Assembly: GCA_031310005.1 (NCBI GenBank)
Contig: CM062385.1
Coordinates: 682,001 to 746,000 of the forward strand
DNA length: 64,000 nt
Reading direction: 5' to 3'
Source of the DNA: Dactylellina haptotyla
Lineage: Eukaryota; Ascomycota; Orbiliomycetes; Orbiliales; Orbiliaceae
Shown here one piece after another: positions 25,274 to 36,403 of the stretch. The first letter of the stretch is position 1; each line of letters begins with the position of its first letter. A program made the translations under genes and the position numbers. A model generated the notes under the pieces. That model was given only the letters and a program-made list of their open reading frames with translations, did not search any database and had not been told where the DNA came from.

Positions 25274-26888
25274 AGTGGGGGTTGTGGCTGCTCGGAGCTC
25301 GAATCTAGCTGAAGCAGAGCAGTCAGAAGCGGGGTGGAGACTGCAGAATAGGAAGGCTGTGCTGGCTGGGTGTGTCTGCAGCTGAGTCCGAGGGGATGGA
25401 AGCTGTAGATGGCAGCAATGGGGCGGTGTATCGGTGAAATGCGAGGATTCGGAGCGGAGGGAGGAGAAGGAAGTGGGAGGTTTTCTATTCGGCGGGAGCT
25501 CCTGGCGGAAGGGAAACTGGTGTTGACGACCGGCAGAACAGCGAGACACCGACGACCAGGCAACACTTTCGCTCGCCTGGTTCCGCCCGTGGCAAACAAA
25601 CGACCAACGTCTGCCTACCTTTCGACCGCCCCGCAGAGCCGCAAGAACGATCCGATCGCACTGAGTATTCCGGTCTAGGCAGACGGCAAACGATAGAACT
25701 AGAGATATAGAAGCTAGAGAGATAGAGATAGAGAGGAGCGAATGCAGAGGGCCAGATAGAAAGTTTTCTGGAGGAGGAGTGTCGTGAAGAAGGATCCGGC
25801 TGACTCAGGCTTCATTCAACCTTCATCAAAGGCGTCAAAAGGTGCAAGTTTCCACCTTGCAGATTTTAATTTAATTAATCCCGAGCATGAATCAACCAGC
25901 CCACGATTCCTACTCTTAGTCCTTCGCCCAGTTCGTGGATGAAAGAGCTAGAAGCTTTTGCTTAGAAAGCACGCGCTTGCGACGACTCGCCTCAGACATC
26001 TTTTCTGCTCCCATTTTCGTTCCTTACACACGTGCAATACCTGGGCTTCGTTTCCATATTCTAACTCGCGCCAAACGGAAGCGAGAAAACCATCTCGCCT
26101 CATGATTCGGGTCACGTCACGATAAAATATAGTATACGCCCCTTTGCGGATATTACTGGAGATCAAGCTTTCGGAGAATTCTGGTCTTAAGACGGAGTAT
26201 TACGGGTATGCCCGTATCTTAGCTGACATATGTCAGTGTAATATATCGACGCTCGATTAGATCTTAATGGATACCTCAGAAGCGAGTTTATGAGGGACCG
26301 CCATCCAGCCTCTCTGAACAGTCACTTCGACATCGCCACTAGCACAACGCAATCCTACAGGTTATCACAATTTCGGGGCGCGTAGGCCGGCATCGCCGCT
26401 TCGTTTCTGGCACAAAGATGTAACTTTTATTGATAGGTATTCCTTAACTTGATAACTCTAAAACTGTGCCTGCATCTGCGCCTCCGCCTCTAAAGCTTCC
26501 TGTGCATTCGAATCGGCCCAATAAATATCTAGATGTAGTTTGTACTAGGTAGTTGGACAATATCTCAAAGAAATAAACATTGGTAGAAATAGATAGGGCC
26601 ACTGGTTATATCAGGCCGCCGTCTTAGTTTTTGGAGGGTTTGTTCTAATAATCGTTGGGTAGAGCTGCAATCTTGGCTCTTTTCTACGCCAGACGCATAT
26701 AATAAAGATTGCGATCGTTCTCTTCGTGACATCGTCAGTGTGAACATGTAGACGTGAGAGAGTGTTTGATGATATCCGATGTCTCGTCTGATGGTCTGAT
26801 GGAATCGGTAGTACGAATGTGTACGGAGTTTTTCGCTGGATTTTATATCGCCATACGTTTGGCGGCAGTTAGGTAGACGGCCATTGAT
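25274..26888. other. Intergenic region between UBX and PSF2 genes
   Basis: About 1.6 kb without a supportable gene. A purine-rich GATA/GAGA stretch lies around 25690-25740, and a perfect 14-bp palindrome CTGACATATGTCAG at 26223-26236. The left part should be the UBX promoter and the right part the PSF2 3' UTR. Confidence 0.45.
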
Positions 26889-27634
26889 CTAATACTCCTC
26901 TTCCATATCCTCGTCTTCGTCCTCGCCCTCTTCTCTCCTCTTCCTCGCCGCGGCAGATCCCGCTTCTCCTTCGATCTTCCTCAGCCCGTCCATAACTTTA
27001 CTCACCCACGGCTGTACCTCGCAGATTTCCATCAAACCAAGGTTGATCTTGATATACGCGCTGTTAATAGCCTCGGGCATACTGGCTCTAATCTTGGCTT
27101 GTCGTAATTCTCGAAGTGACCGGATATGAAGAGCGATATCCGAAGGCGATATGAGATCCTCCGCACATCTAGCAAATAGGTGTTGTGTTAGCTTCTGTTG
27201 TTCATATCGATAAGCATTAAGCATGCGTTATTCGAACCAGCCAGCAGACGTACGTATCCAGCAGGATCTCCGCCACCTCCATCCATCGCCACGGCATCTT
27301 GGAGAAATCGGACGTCTCCGACTCTTCTCTCACCAGCCGCTCCAGGTTATCGACTGTCATCCAATCCGGCGGTACGATATTACATCTCTTCTGCTTCCGC
27401 AGGAACACTGCAAGCCACAGTGGGACATCTGCTCGTTGCGGGGGAACGAGGGGCCGGGTATCAATCTAAACACTGAGCGGTTAGCTGGCGTTCGTCGTAG
27501 GCATTAAGATATTATCCACCCACTGAGATCAAATTCAGGCCTCCCAGTCTCTGGCGGGGAACAATGGTTATCAGTTCGCTCTCGCAGATGAATGCGACCT
27601 CCTGCGGGGTGAGGTGGTGACTAGGTAGCGCCAT
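26889..27634 (-). CDS. GINS complex subunit Psf2, 200 aa
   Basis: Subunit of the four-protein GINS complex, part of the CMG replicative helicase. Exons on the minus strand: 27634-27524, 27465-27254 and 27168-26889; introns of 58 and 85 nt, total exactly 201 codons. Conserved pieces: [20 protein letters not shown] with [12 protein letters not shown] (B domain), [18 protein letters not shown] followed by IVPPDWM (the hallmark of Psf2), [10 protein letters not shown], and the C-terminal helices [16 protein letters not shown]. The acidic tail [13 protein letters not shown] is common in fungal Psf2. The length matches the family (about 185-210 aa). Confidence 0.93.
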
Positions 27635-28128
27635 GCTGTGAATTTATAGCAGTATGAGCTCGTCCATTCTCGAAATATAGCAGCACAGAATCCTCCCAAG
27701 GTTCCCCAGTCGTCTATTAGAGGTCTACGCTGGTATTTAGAGATGAAGTTGTATTGATGTGAGACTCCAGGCTCAAAGTTGTTGTTGTGGAACAACTTGA
27801 ACTTTAGCGAGCCCTTCACCAGTAGCCATTCTTGCTATAGCCGATTTTAAACCTTATTGGAATATTACTTGATTTATCTTAGAGTTTGTTGGAGGCAAGG
27901 AAATGATACTCGAATACCTGAGAATACTGCATACACATCTAGACAGACAGGGAGAAGAAGAAAAAGAGAAAAAAGGAGAAAGAAAGAAGACAAGTCGTTG
28001 GGTTCTCGTTATCGGTCAATTCTTATCAGCTTGACTTCAACTCTGCAATTTGTCGGACCCGCATGGCAGTTTGAATGTATGATGCAAATCAATTGATATC
28101 AGACTTCTCTAAACCACTACTGGTTCGT
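27635..28128. other. Spacer between PSF2 and the NLR gene
   Basis: Promoter side of PSF2 and 3' end of the NLR gene; both genes lie on the minus strand. A purine-rich stretch at about 27945-27990. No gene seen. Confidence 0.45.
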
Positions 28129-30060
28129 TCAAAGATGTATCACAACTTCCCTTTTTTCTTCTTCAAGCATCTGGATAATTTCCCTTACAGAAGATAGATC
28201 CTCGCCTCGGGTTTCCATTTTCTGATATGCGTGCGACAACGCTGTATGACCATCCTGGTCCTTTGCCTCTGTATCCGCGCCGAATTCTAGGAAAAGTTTC
28301 ACGATGATATGGCAATCAGAGATCACAGCATACATTAGTGGCGTTAACCCTTTCGTATCTCTGCTCTCTAAATCTGCACCATTCTCCAGCAGCAATCTCG
28401 CGATCTTATCCTTCCCCATTAGTGCAGCGGAAGATAGCGCCGTTCTACCAACCTCGGTCTTTAGGTCGTATCCTTTCTCGAGGAACAACTTGACGATTTC
28501 TTCAACATCTCTCTTTATGGCTAAATAAAATGCATTCTGGCCTGCAGAGCTGTTCACTCCAACTCCTTTATCTAATAAAAGTCTTGCAAGTGGCTCTGCG
28601 CCTATATTTATGGCCTGTTGGAGGGGCGTGTTCCCCTCCTTATCCTTATGAAATATATTCGCGCCTTCGTTTATTAGAAGTTCCGCATGGCGCAGCTCCC
28701 TCTTGAAAACAGCGAATGCCAATGGAGTCCAACCCATGTCGTCCGTGGCTTCAATATTTGCTCCTGCTCTTACAAGTATCTCCACAGCATCGAGCATTGA
28801 ATGTTTTATTAGTATTGCAATCATCAACGGAGTCCGACCTATTTTGTCCGTGGCTTCAATATTTGCTCCTGCTCTTAGGAGCAGCTCCGTATTACTTGAA
28901 CCTGCATACATCAATGGAGTCCGACCCTCATCGTCCCTGGCTTCAATGTTTGCTCCTGCTCTGCAATATCGCGATCGGCGCCAGGTTGCTTTGATTGCAG
29001 CGCACTCATCAATGGTGTTTTTCCATACCCATCTTTAGTCTCGATATCGGCACCCCTCTCTATCAAGAGCCTCGATGCTCCGGCTCGATGTTCCGATACA
29101 GCGTATGAGAGGGCCGTGCCGCCAACATATTTGGCCTCCATATCCACACCCATATCCAGCAACATCTTCATCATTCCTTCGCGGCTCCATGTGGTAGCAA
29201 GTATTAATACTGTTGGGCCCCGCGGGGTCGCAGCGTGTATGTCTGCTCCAGCATCTATCAATAATTGCACTGTTTTTTCATGCCCTCTCATTACAGCATA
29301 GGAGAAGGGTGTTTCTTCCTTCGTATCCACTAGGTTTATATTCGCAGGGCATCCTAGTTCTAATAAAAGTTGTACTACACTACTTTTTCCATCTTCGGCT
29401 GCATATGATAGTGGCGTTCTCCGTAATATGTCCTGGTGGTTGATTTCGGCGCCCTTATCTATCAGAAATTTGACAGTTTCTATATTCCCAAGCTCAGCGG
29501 CATGCGATAAAGCCGTCTTCCGCTTATCTTGCCAGGCGTCTATGCTCACGCCTGCATCCAGGAGTAGCTCCATTATAGTAATATTCCCACAATCGCCAGC
29601 GTGCCACAATGAGTTTCGCCCGCGACTGTCTTTAATAGAGATATCTGCGCCTCTTTGTATGAGGAGTTTTACAAGCTGGGAATTTTTACCTCGTGCGGCA
29701 AAATTTAGCGGGGCCAATGTACTATGACCTATAGACAGCAGTTGAATCAACTGTATTTGCATCTCCAGCGGCTGCATCTCCAGCGGCTGTGGCTGTGAGG
29801 GATTTATATCTGCGCCTAAATCTAGCAACAAGGTCACTGTGGCCTCGCTCCCGTGTTCAGCAGCGTAGCATAATGGGCTTTGTTCGTAATGGTCCTTGAT
29901 GTTTACTTTGGCACCATTTTCTATCAGAAGTTTTGCTGTCTCCGTATGTCCTCTTTGAGCAGCCCAGAATAGAGGCGTTTGTTCTCTTAAATCTCTCACA
30001 TCTAGATTGGGTGCCTTGCATATCAATGTTTTGATAGATTGTTCTAATCCAAAATACGCC
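28129..30060 (-). repeat. Ankyrin repeat array of the NLR
   Basis: Roughly 18-20 units of about 33 residues, each with TPL.YA and the loop GADIxxKD or GANIEATD. Several neighbouring units are very alike at the DNA level (GCTTCAATATTTGCTCCTGC recurs at 28747-28766 and 28855-28874, with a near-copy at 28941), which is the usual sign of unequal exchange in NLR recognition domains. Confidence 0.75.
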
Positions 30061-32841
30061 GCGAGGAATAGACCTGCGGATTGTCGGTACGAACGCGGTC
30101 CCCAATGATCAGGATGTGTAAAGCCACGTCGAAAAACTTGGATAGCATATGATGCCAGACTATCATTTGCGAGAAATTCCACCACAAAGCTCGCTCCATC
30201 AGTTGAAAATTTGGCGTGGAGACCCCAGTTGAACACGGCGTAAAGGTAAAGGCCGGGTACATACCGTACCAAGGGATTGAATTCTTTTCTCAATTTATAA
30301 TTTTTGCGGGGATGTTTACGTATAAATATGGCCAATTCATCGGATGGGATGATGGATGTCGATAGATAGGTAATGCAAGCCTTCGCGATATCGGATTCAG
30401 CCTGGGGAAACCAATTGATCCACGTCCGCTCGAAGTACTCTTGCGTTGTAAAATGAACCAAGCGAACAACATTAGTCACTTCATCTACAGTAACAAGTCC
30501 CCCACAGGTGGATATCGTGCATCCGAGGTCGGGGATGTTTTCTGGATCGAAGTTTTGGCCTATTTCTATCGCAAGAGCGTATAGAAACTCCTCGATACTA
30601 AGCGGCCGTTTGGCGCGAGTTATCCAAGCGAGGATATTCAAGGCGTGTTCTGGAGCCCGGCCTGGTTGGCGTTTAATCCGTTCCATGGCTTGATTATAGG
30701 CCTCATCGTAAACATTGGGAGAGGTTGCATTTGGAATTCTGGCTAATGTCGTCCGAAGTTCTTTGCTGGAAATTATACCCTTCAGAGAATCAAGTTGCAG
30801 TTTTGCAAGCAGAAACCTTTTAACAAAGGTTACATATTAACATTATAACCAAAATTTGTTGGGAAGGTGGTTAGAAGAGCGATGAGGGTAGGATTTGTGG
30901 CTCACGTACATTCCATCGACTCTTTTGGCAATCTCGGTTTTGGCTTCACTCCGAAGTTCTGGGTTATTTTTCAAAATGCCACCCATATGCTCGAGTTTGT
31001 CTTCCAAGAACGCATTGATGTCGTCCTCGCTACCACGAATCTCAAGATTTGGAACGAGCTTAAAACGATCTGTAATTTCTGGAATAAACCTCGACGTGAC
31101 AAAATGTCTTGCACCGGACCTGATTTGGAAGTTGTCCATCTCCGTCAGAAATCTTTCTCGCTCAACCAAGCACTCATCCATAGCATCTACAATGATGAAG
31201 ATCTTCGAGTAAAGTATTGCAACGGAGACTAAGTTTTTCATTATTTCTTCAAATTTTGGTCGTGACGACTGACCGTTGCGGTGTGATTCGAAGAGAGTTT
31301 TAACTGTATCTGGGAAACTTTCCCGGCCCTGAGCAAGCTGCCTAAGAAGACTCGCAAATACGTTGTCAAGTTTTTGCTGGTCGGTTCGTTTATATTCAAA
31401 GTATAAATATGCGATTCCAACGTCTCGGTCGTCCCTGTACAGATTGGAAAGGTGGTCGATCACTACCGAAGACAAAACTGTTTTGCCTGCACCTGGGATA
31501 CCGGGACAGAATAAAGTCTTAGTCCCAGCCCCGGACCAATTCTTGAACTTTGCTGAATTTAGTAGCCATTCCCCAGTGCCTGGTTGCCGCCGTCTGATAT
31601 GATCGGTTTGCCGTGCGCTATAATCGGATGGACTGAGCCAATCAAGAATATCACGATATTCCTCTTGATCCAACCTCGTCTTGATTATTTTGACATCTGC
31701 TCTGGTCTCAGAGACCGTGTTTAAAACTAATATCGTTCGATGCACAATTAGTACCACTTCATACGAAAGAGATTTCCGTTCTATCTATATATATATAAAC
31801 TGTGCTGTTAAGCTTACTTTTGTCTAGAACGTCCTCGACAAGAATTTCCCGTTCCACTTCACTCGCCTGCACATGTCCGAGAAGCTCCTTTGCGAATGCG
31901 GCGGCCACGGCAGCGGCATGTTCCTGCCATTCGTCGCTACTATGAGAGTCTGCGTAATCGCATATACCTCGGATAACGAGACAAGGATAGTTATCCACTA
32001 TGCCGGCCGCCTCGTTCTCCACACATAAGACACCGCCATCGAAGCTCTTGCCAAATTTCGCTCGGAGGGTAGCATCACGAACTGTCTTATTGCCAGAAGC
32101 AACTAAGCCATAGTGAATCATCATATCTCTTGGCTTCCGTTTAACAACTTTCGTTTTATCACAGAAACGACAACTGTTTTCGTCCTCTTCATCCTCTTCG
32201 TCCTCATCCTCTTCATCGCCTCCATTCGGATCCTGGTTGATATGGATGTGATCCGCTTTGAATAGGATATCCTTGAGCGAGTCTGATTTTTGATATTTCG
32301 ACAATTTTGGCCACTTTTTTCTCATTTCTGCAAGATAGTCGGGGATCTTAGACCCCTTCATCGCATGCTCGGTTTCTAACCTTGAAAGCGCTGTCAAAAC
32401 TGATTTTGGCGGTGTATTCAAAGCGGCGATTTGCTCAAGCTCGCCTTCCGCGGATTTCCCGAGTTCCCATTGAATCACACCCGGATATTGTCCCTGCAGT
32501 GTACCCACGACGACATCTCCAAGTCGTATCTTGCCTTTGTTTGGAATACCGGACCCGATGCCGACCATTAATACGAATTTAATGGATTGAAAGGTACTGA
32601 TCATCTGTACGGCGACAGAAGCTGCCGATATAGTGCCCGTTTTCCCCTTTGGTAAGCAAGCGATAGCTATATTATGCCTCCCAATCGAACCTAAAGTGTA
32701 GACGTTATCGTCATTTGGGGATTTTTCCAAAGTATTCTCATGTTGGACATCGAGCATCGCAGTGGCGGCTGTCTGCTCTTTAGGTAGGGCGCAAACCCAG
32801 CCGATAGTGTAGTCGGCGTGGGTTTGGGATTTTGCTGCCAT
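28129..32841 (-). CDS. Fungal NLR: PNP_UDP - NACHT - ankyrin STAND protein, up to 1486 aa
   Basis: Putative intracellular non-self or stress receptor. Exon 1 (32841-31818) encodes a purine-nucleoside-phosphorylase-like domain (YTIGWVCALPKEQTAA, FVLMVGIGSGIPNKG, RLGDVVVGT, VIRGICDYADSH), broken by an acidic Glu/Asp insert near residues 215-230. Exon 2 (from 31726 or 31780 to 30910) encodes the NACHT NTPase: Walker A GIPGAGKT at 31502-31479 and Walker B KIFIIVDAMDEC. Exon 3 (30816 leftwards) completes the NACHT tail and winged-helix part, then a long ankyrin array that runs to 28129. Intron 30817-30909 is clear. The first intron is 37 or 91 nt. Within the ankyrins the frame changes near 28960: either a 68-nt intron (28961-29028, phases fit) or a frameshift. 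With the intron the gene is whole; without it the protein stops at 28911. Confidence 0.85.
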
Positions 32842-33466
32842 ATTTTGCGGTTTCTTGCTGGATATCAGTATTTTTGATCTTATGATGGAAGAACTCGAAA
32901 GGTAGCCATCAGAGTTCGACGGATCTAGTCCCAGCTCAGGATAAATATATATCTAGGTATGCGGGGTTCTACTATAGAAACCCGCCGTTTATATATATCT
33001 CATGCTCATGAAGGATGCATGCATGCCACAAAATGGGACAGGGCTCAAGGCCCGGACACCAATCATGATTAAGGTACAGATGGTGTGGGTACTTCAGCGC
33101 CGTTACACTGCTCGTTGTACTTATCAATACGTATTGCGTCGTTTTCTGGTTATATTGTTCTTGAGCCTTTAAGATAGTCAAATCTTGGAATAGAAGCTTT
33201 TATGTGTACATAATCAATTATTTCAGCTATCGTTCCGATCGAAATCTGTAATATAGTGACAGATATTCTAAAAATAATAGCGAACTTAGGCCAAGGTGTT
33301 TGTTCTCGAGATTTTTGGACTAATTCGGTAGCTCTGCTGTCGTACAATAATAATCCTTGTCTCGAACCGAAGTTCGTAAAAACAACCCAACCGCAAAATT
33401 TTGGCGACGAACTCTCGGATTTGTATTCACCTTTACCCTTTACAACAGCGTCTTGGAATAGTCACA
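32842..33466. other. Divergent promoter region, NLR (-) and AIM41 (+)
   Basis: About 625 bases of shared upstream DNA. No repeat or further gene found. Confidence 0.5.
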
Positions 33467-34203
33467 ATGTTCAGCACCCGGCGGTTACTCGGCTCGCGAT
33501 CGCTCTCGCGCCAATTGGTCAGGGCATACTCGGACGCTGCGGCCAGCGCGAAGCCGGCGCCACCCCCGTTACTCACCAAACTGAGGTATTAGCTTTAAAT
33601 TGGAAACCGAACGAAGAGGTGCAATCGGTGGACTGAACATAGCTCGTAGGGCGGATATGAAAGATGCCATGAAAAAGAAGGAGAAAGAGAAGTACTATTT
33701 GCGCTTCGATGTGTGATATTGTACGCTCCTAACAATGCAGTGCAGGCTTAATGTCGTTAAAGTATGCCGTCCAATACTATAGCTCGATAAACCGATACCC
33801 TAATATCTTTACAAAGGCGATCCTAGCGGAAATCTCGAACGCAGGAATGACCAACCCTCCGCAACCTGTGAAAAACGACCTCGATATCCTCAAGATCCTG
33901 CAGGCGATAGAAAAGAAGCACAATGTCGCAATCGCCTCGTTCGAAACAGCGGAACGAAAGGATCTCGCGGACAAGGAGAAATACCAACTCGAGGTTGTCA
34001 AGGGATACGCTGGTCAGGTTGAAGTAATGGACGCTGAGAAGGTTCGCGAGCTAGTAGACTCAGTGATCGCGCAGATTAAGCAAGATGGGAAGCAACCGAA
34101 CATTGGAATCATCATCAAGGGAGCTCAAGCCAAAGCTAGTGAACTAGGAAAGCCAGTTCTATCCGCAGACATCGCAGCGGCAGCTAAGGAACTGCTAAAA
34201 TAA
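33467..34203 (+). CDS. Aim41, mitochondrial GatB/YqeY-domain protein, 187 aa
   Basis: Mitochondrial protein of the YqeY family, related to the tail domain of the tRNA amidotransferase GatB; its role is not settled. Exons 33467-33585, 33650-33691, 33746-33761 and 33817-34203; introns of 64, 54 and 55 nt, total exactly 188 codons. Exon 3 is a 16-nt microexon. The N-terminus (MFSTRRLLGSRSLSRQLVRAY) is a clear mitochondrial presequence. The spliced core LRADMKDAMKKKEKEKLN followed by VVKAILAEISNAG matches YqeY helix 1-2, and the C-terminus has the expected GxxxxxxVLSADIAAAAKELLK end. Tail to tail with the next gene, 108 bases apart. Confidence 0.9.
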
Positions 34204-34311
34204 TTATTCGAAGGCCGGCCCTACTTCACGAAAACAGCGGAATTTCCAACATCCGCTGATGTATATATCTCATTCTCCAAATTATCGTACATACCCTACC
34301 AACTCACGCGA

Positions 34312-35499
34312 TTATCTTCTACCGTAGTCCCTCTCGCGGTACCTCTGCCTATCCCTTGACCGCTCACGTGACCGCGATCTATGTCTCTTATTCCTGTCCG
34401 AATCATCTCTATACCGATCTCTCCTTCCGTCGTCTCTGTTCCTATTGCGATCTCTATCTCTATCATCATCTCTTCTATTTCCAGACGATTGTCCATCTCT
34501 CTTGTGTATCGAAGGGGAGGGTTTCCGATCCCTATCAAGTCCGGACATTATCCTTTCAGCAGCACTCATCGGAACCTGTGCTTTCCCCTTCTCAGCCTTC
34601 TCGGAAGCTCCACTGCTACTGCCCACGAACTCCACTGTCTTCCTCTCCGCCAATCTTTCTTCAAACCCTTCCTTCTGCAACCTCGCTAACGCCTGTACCG
34701 CATTCTCCCCCTTCGCCTTCTCGATACCTGCCCCTAAACCCTTCGGATCCGGATTCCACATCGATTTGTTCCAATTACTCGCGTACTGTCCCGTAGAATC
34801 CATCCCAACATGCTGCATCAGGTTTTCGAGTAAATTCGGGTTCCGCAGGGCAGTCGTTTGCGATAGCTTTTGGTTGAAATGGACGTTCTTCTTCTTGAGT
34901 TCCAGAAAGGTCGCGAATTGTTTCGCGGTAGCTGCCGGCGGGGAAACAAGCGGGGAATCCGGGATTACGAATTCAGCTGTAAGGTCCGGGATGGTATATG
35001 AACGCAGGAGGGCGCGTCTCTGAGAGTATGGTGATAGCGGGGGCGATATGGGCTCCGCTTGTTCTGAAGCTGCATCTTCTGACGGCGGGTAGCTTATTTC
35101 GACTGGTGGCCGCATAGGGCCAAATGTATCCACGCCATCTCCTGGTGGGCCCTGGGGCCCTTGGAGCGGTGGCGGTGACGGAACCGGGAGGACTGTGGAT
35201 GTAGGTTCCGCGACGGACGCAATCGCGTCACCGGCCGGGTCTAAGATTGTTAGTTAAGTCTAACTTCCACCATTGAGAAGTAAGCTTGGCCGGACATACC
35301 CTGTTTTATAGTTGTGACTGGTGGTGTGGTGTCTACAGGTGCGGACTCGAGCTACGCGATCTGGTACGTCAGTAACTGGGCGTCATAGTTTTTGCGCGAA
35401 GGGAATCGGCCATACCTTGTCTCCAATAGCCACAGCGGGTGGCTGCTCAACCTCCTGCACCTCATCCTCGTCGCTGTCGTATTCTACCAGGCCTATCAT
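34312..35499 (-). CDS. HCNGP/SAP30BP-family protein, 354 aa
   Basis: Nuclear protein of the HCNGP family, linked in animals to transcription regulation and splicing of short introns. Minus-strand exons 35499-35416, 35351-35300 and 35240-34312, introns of 64 and 59 nt, total 355 codons. It begins MIGLVEYDSDEDE, an acidic N-terminus like SAP30BP. The HCNGP core lies at about residues 175-245: ATFLELKKKNVHFNQKLSQ, LRNPNLLENLMQHVGM and YASNWNKSMWNP. Then come a charged linker and an RS/RD-rich C-terminus (RDRDRNRNRDD, RHRSRSRERSRDR) typical of splicing factors. Confidence 0.88.
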
Positions 35500-36403
35500 C
35501 CTATATGTCTCTGTCCGGCGGTCTGAACGAGTGCGATCCAGGAATTGATTCTGCGCGGGTTGGTGTATGACAAAGCTGACTGACGGGCTTTCGCGCTGGG
35601 TTGGTTGGCGGTGTGAAGGACAAGGCGAAAATGCAACTGGCTGCAACACAGCCTTAACCTAACCTCATCCCGGCATCCCCGTCGGACCTAACAAACTCTG
35701 AATTATTAAGAGTACTGTAAGCAGGTGCATAATAAATAATACGATAAATAAATCTAGTAAAATAAACAGGGTGTACGAGAAATAAGGGGCGGGCACGGTT
35801 CTCGTGCGGTAGGGCTGACTCCCAGAGTAGAAAAACGTAAAGAGTGCCTGTTAACATCAGCATTTCCATTGCTTGGCTAATATCACGGGGTTCACTAATC
35901 AAGGACTTGTAAAAACTATTTTCGGACCAGGGTGTTTTACTTTCACAATTGGAGGAACAAACGTTCTATATCGTCTATCTGAGTTGTAGAGTAGCTGCTT
36001 GCAGCTTGACCTTCACAGTTTTGCCTTGTCGGGTTTAAAATTCCATATGATATGGCCTATTGTATTCTGAATTCGGACTTATGTCAGCAAATATATACCT
36101 TCTGTTTTTTATGGGTATTTGGCTTCTAGATGACGGCACCAATTACATGAGCTGAAAGCCATCCGTCATCTGTATCGGAATGTTCGAGACAATTCGTATT
36201 CAGCCCTTGACCCGAGGCAAATTTCATCTCAAAGTCTTCGTGATTTTGACTTTACTTTGAATTGTATTCAATGAATGATACAAATCTAGTGATACTCGGA
36301 AGGAGTATAAATAGGATATAACCCAACAGAGAATTTCTATATCTTGATTTTTAAAAGCATTCAAAATTAAAATACCCAATTAGATTGTAATTATATCGCA
36401 AAA
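35500..36403. other. Divergent intergenic region
   Basis: Promoter region of the HCNGP gene (-) and the secreted protein gene (+). The right half is AT-rich and contains the TATA box described separately. Confidence 0.5.
36306..36313 (+). promoter_or_regulatory. TATA box of the secreted protein gene
   Basis: TATAAATA preceded by a GGAG lies 98 bases before the ATG at 36404. The spacing suits a leader of about 60 bases; TATA-driven promoters fit a regulated secreted protein. Confidence 0.5.

Noticed and set aside
26223-26236. Perfect 14-bp palindrome as operator or attachment site
   Set aside because: Isolated, not in a clear promoter position, and such palindromes arise by chance at this scale.
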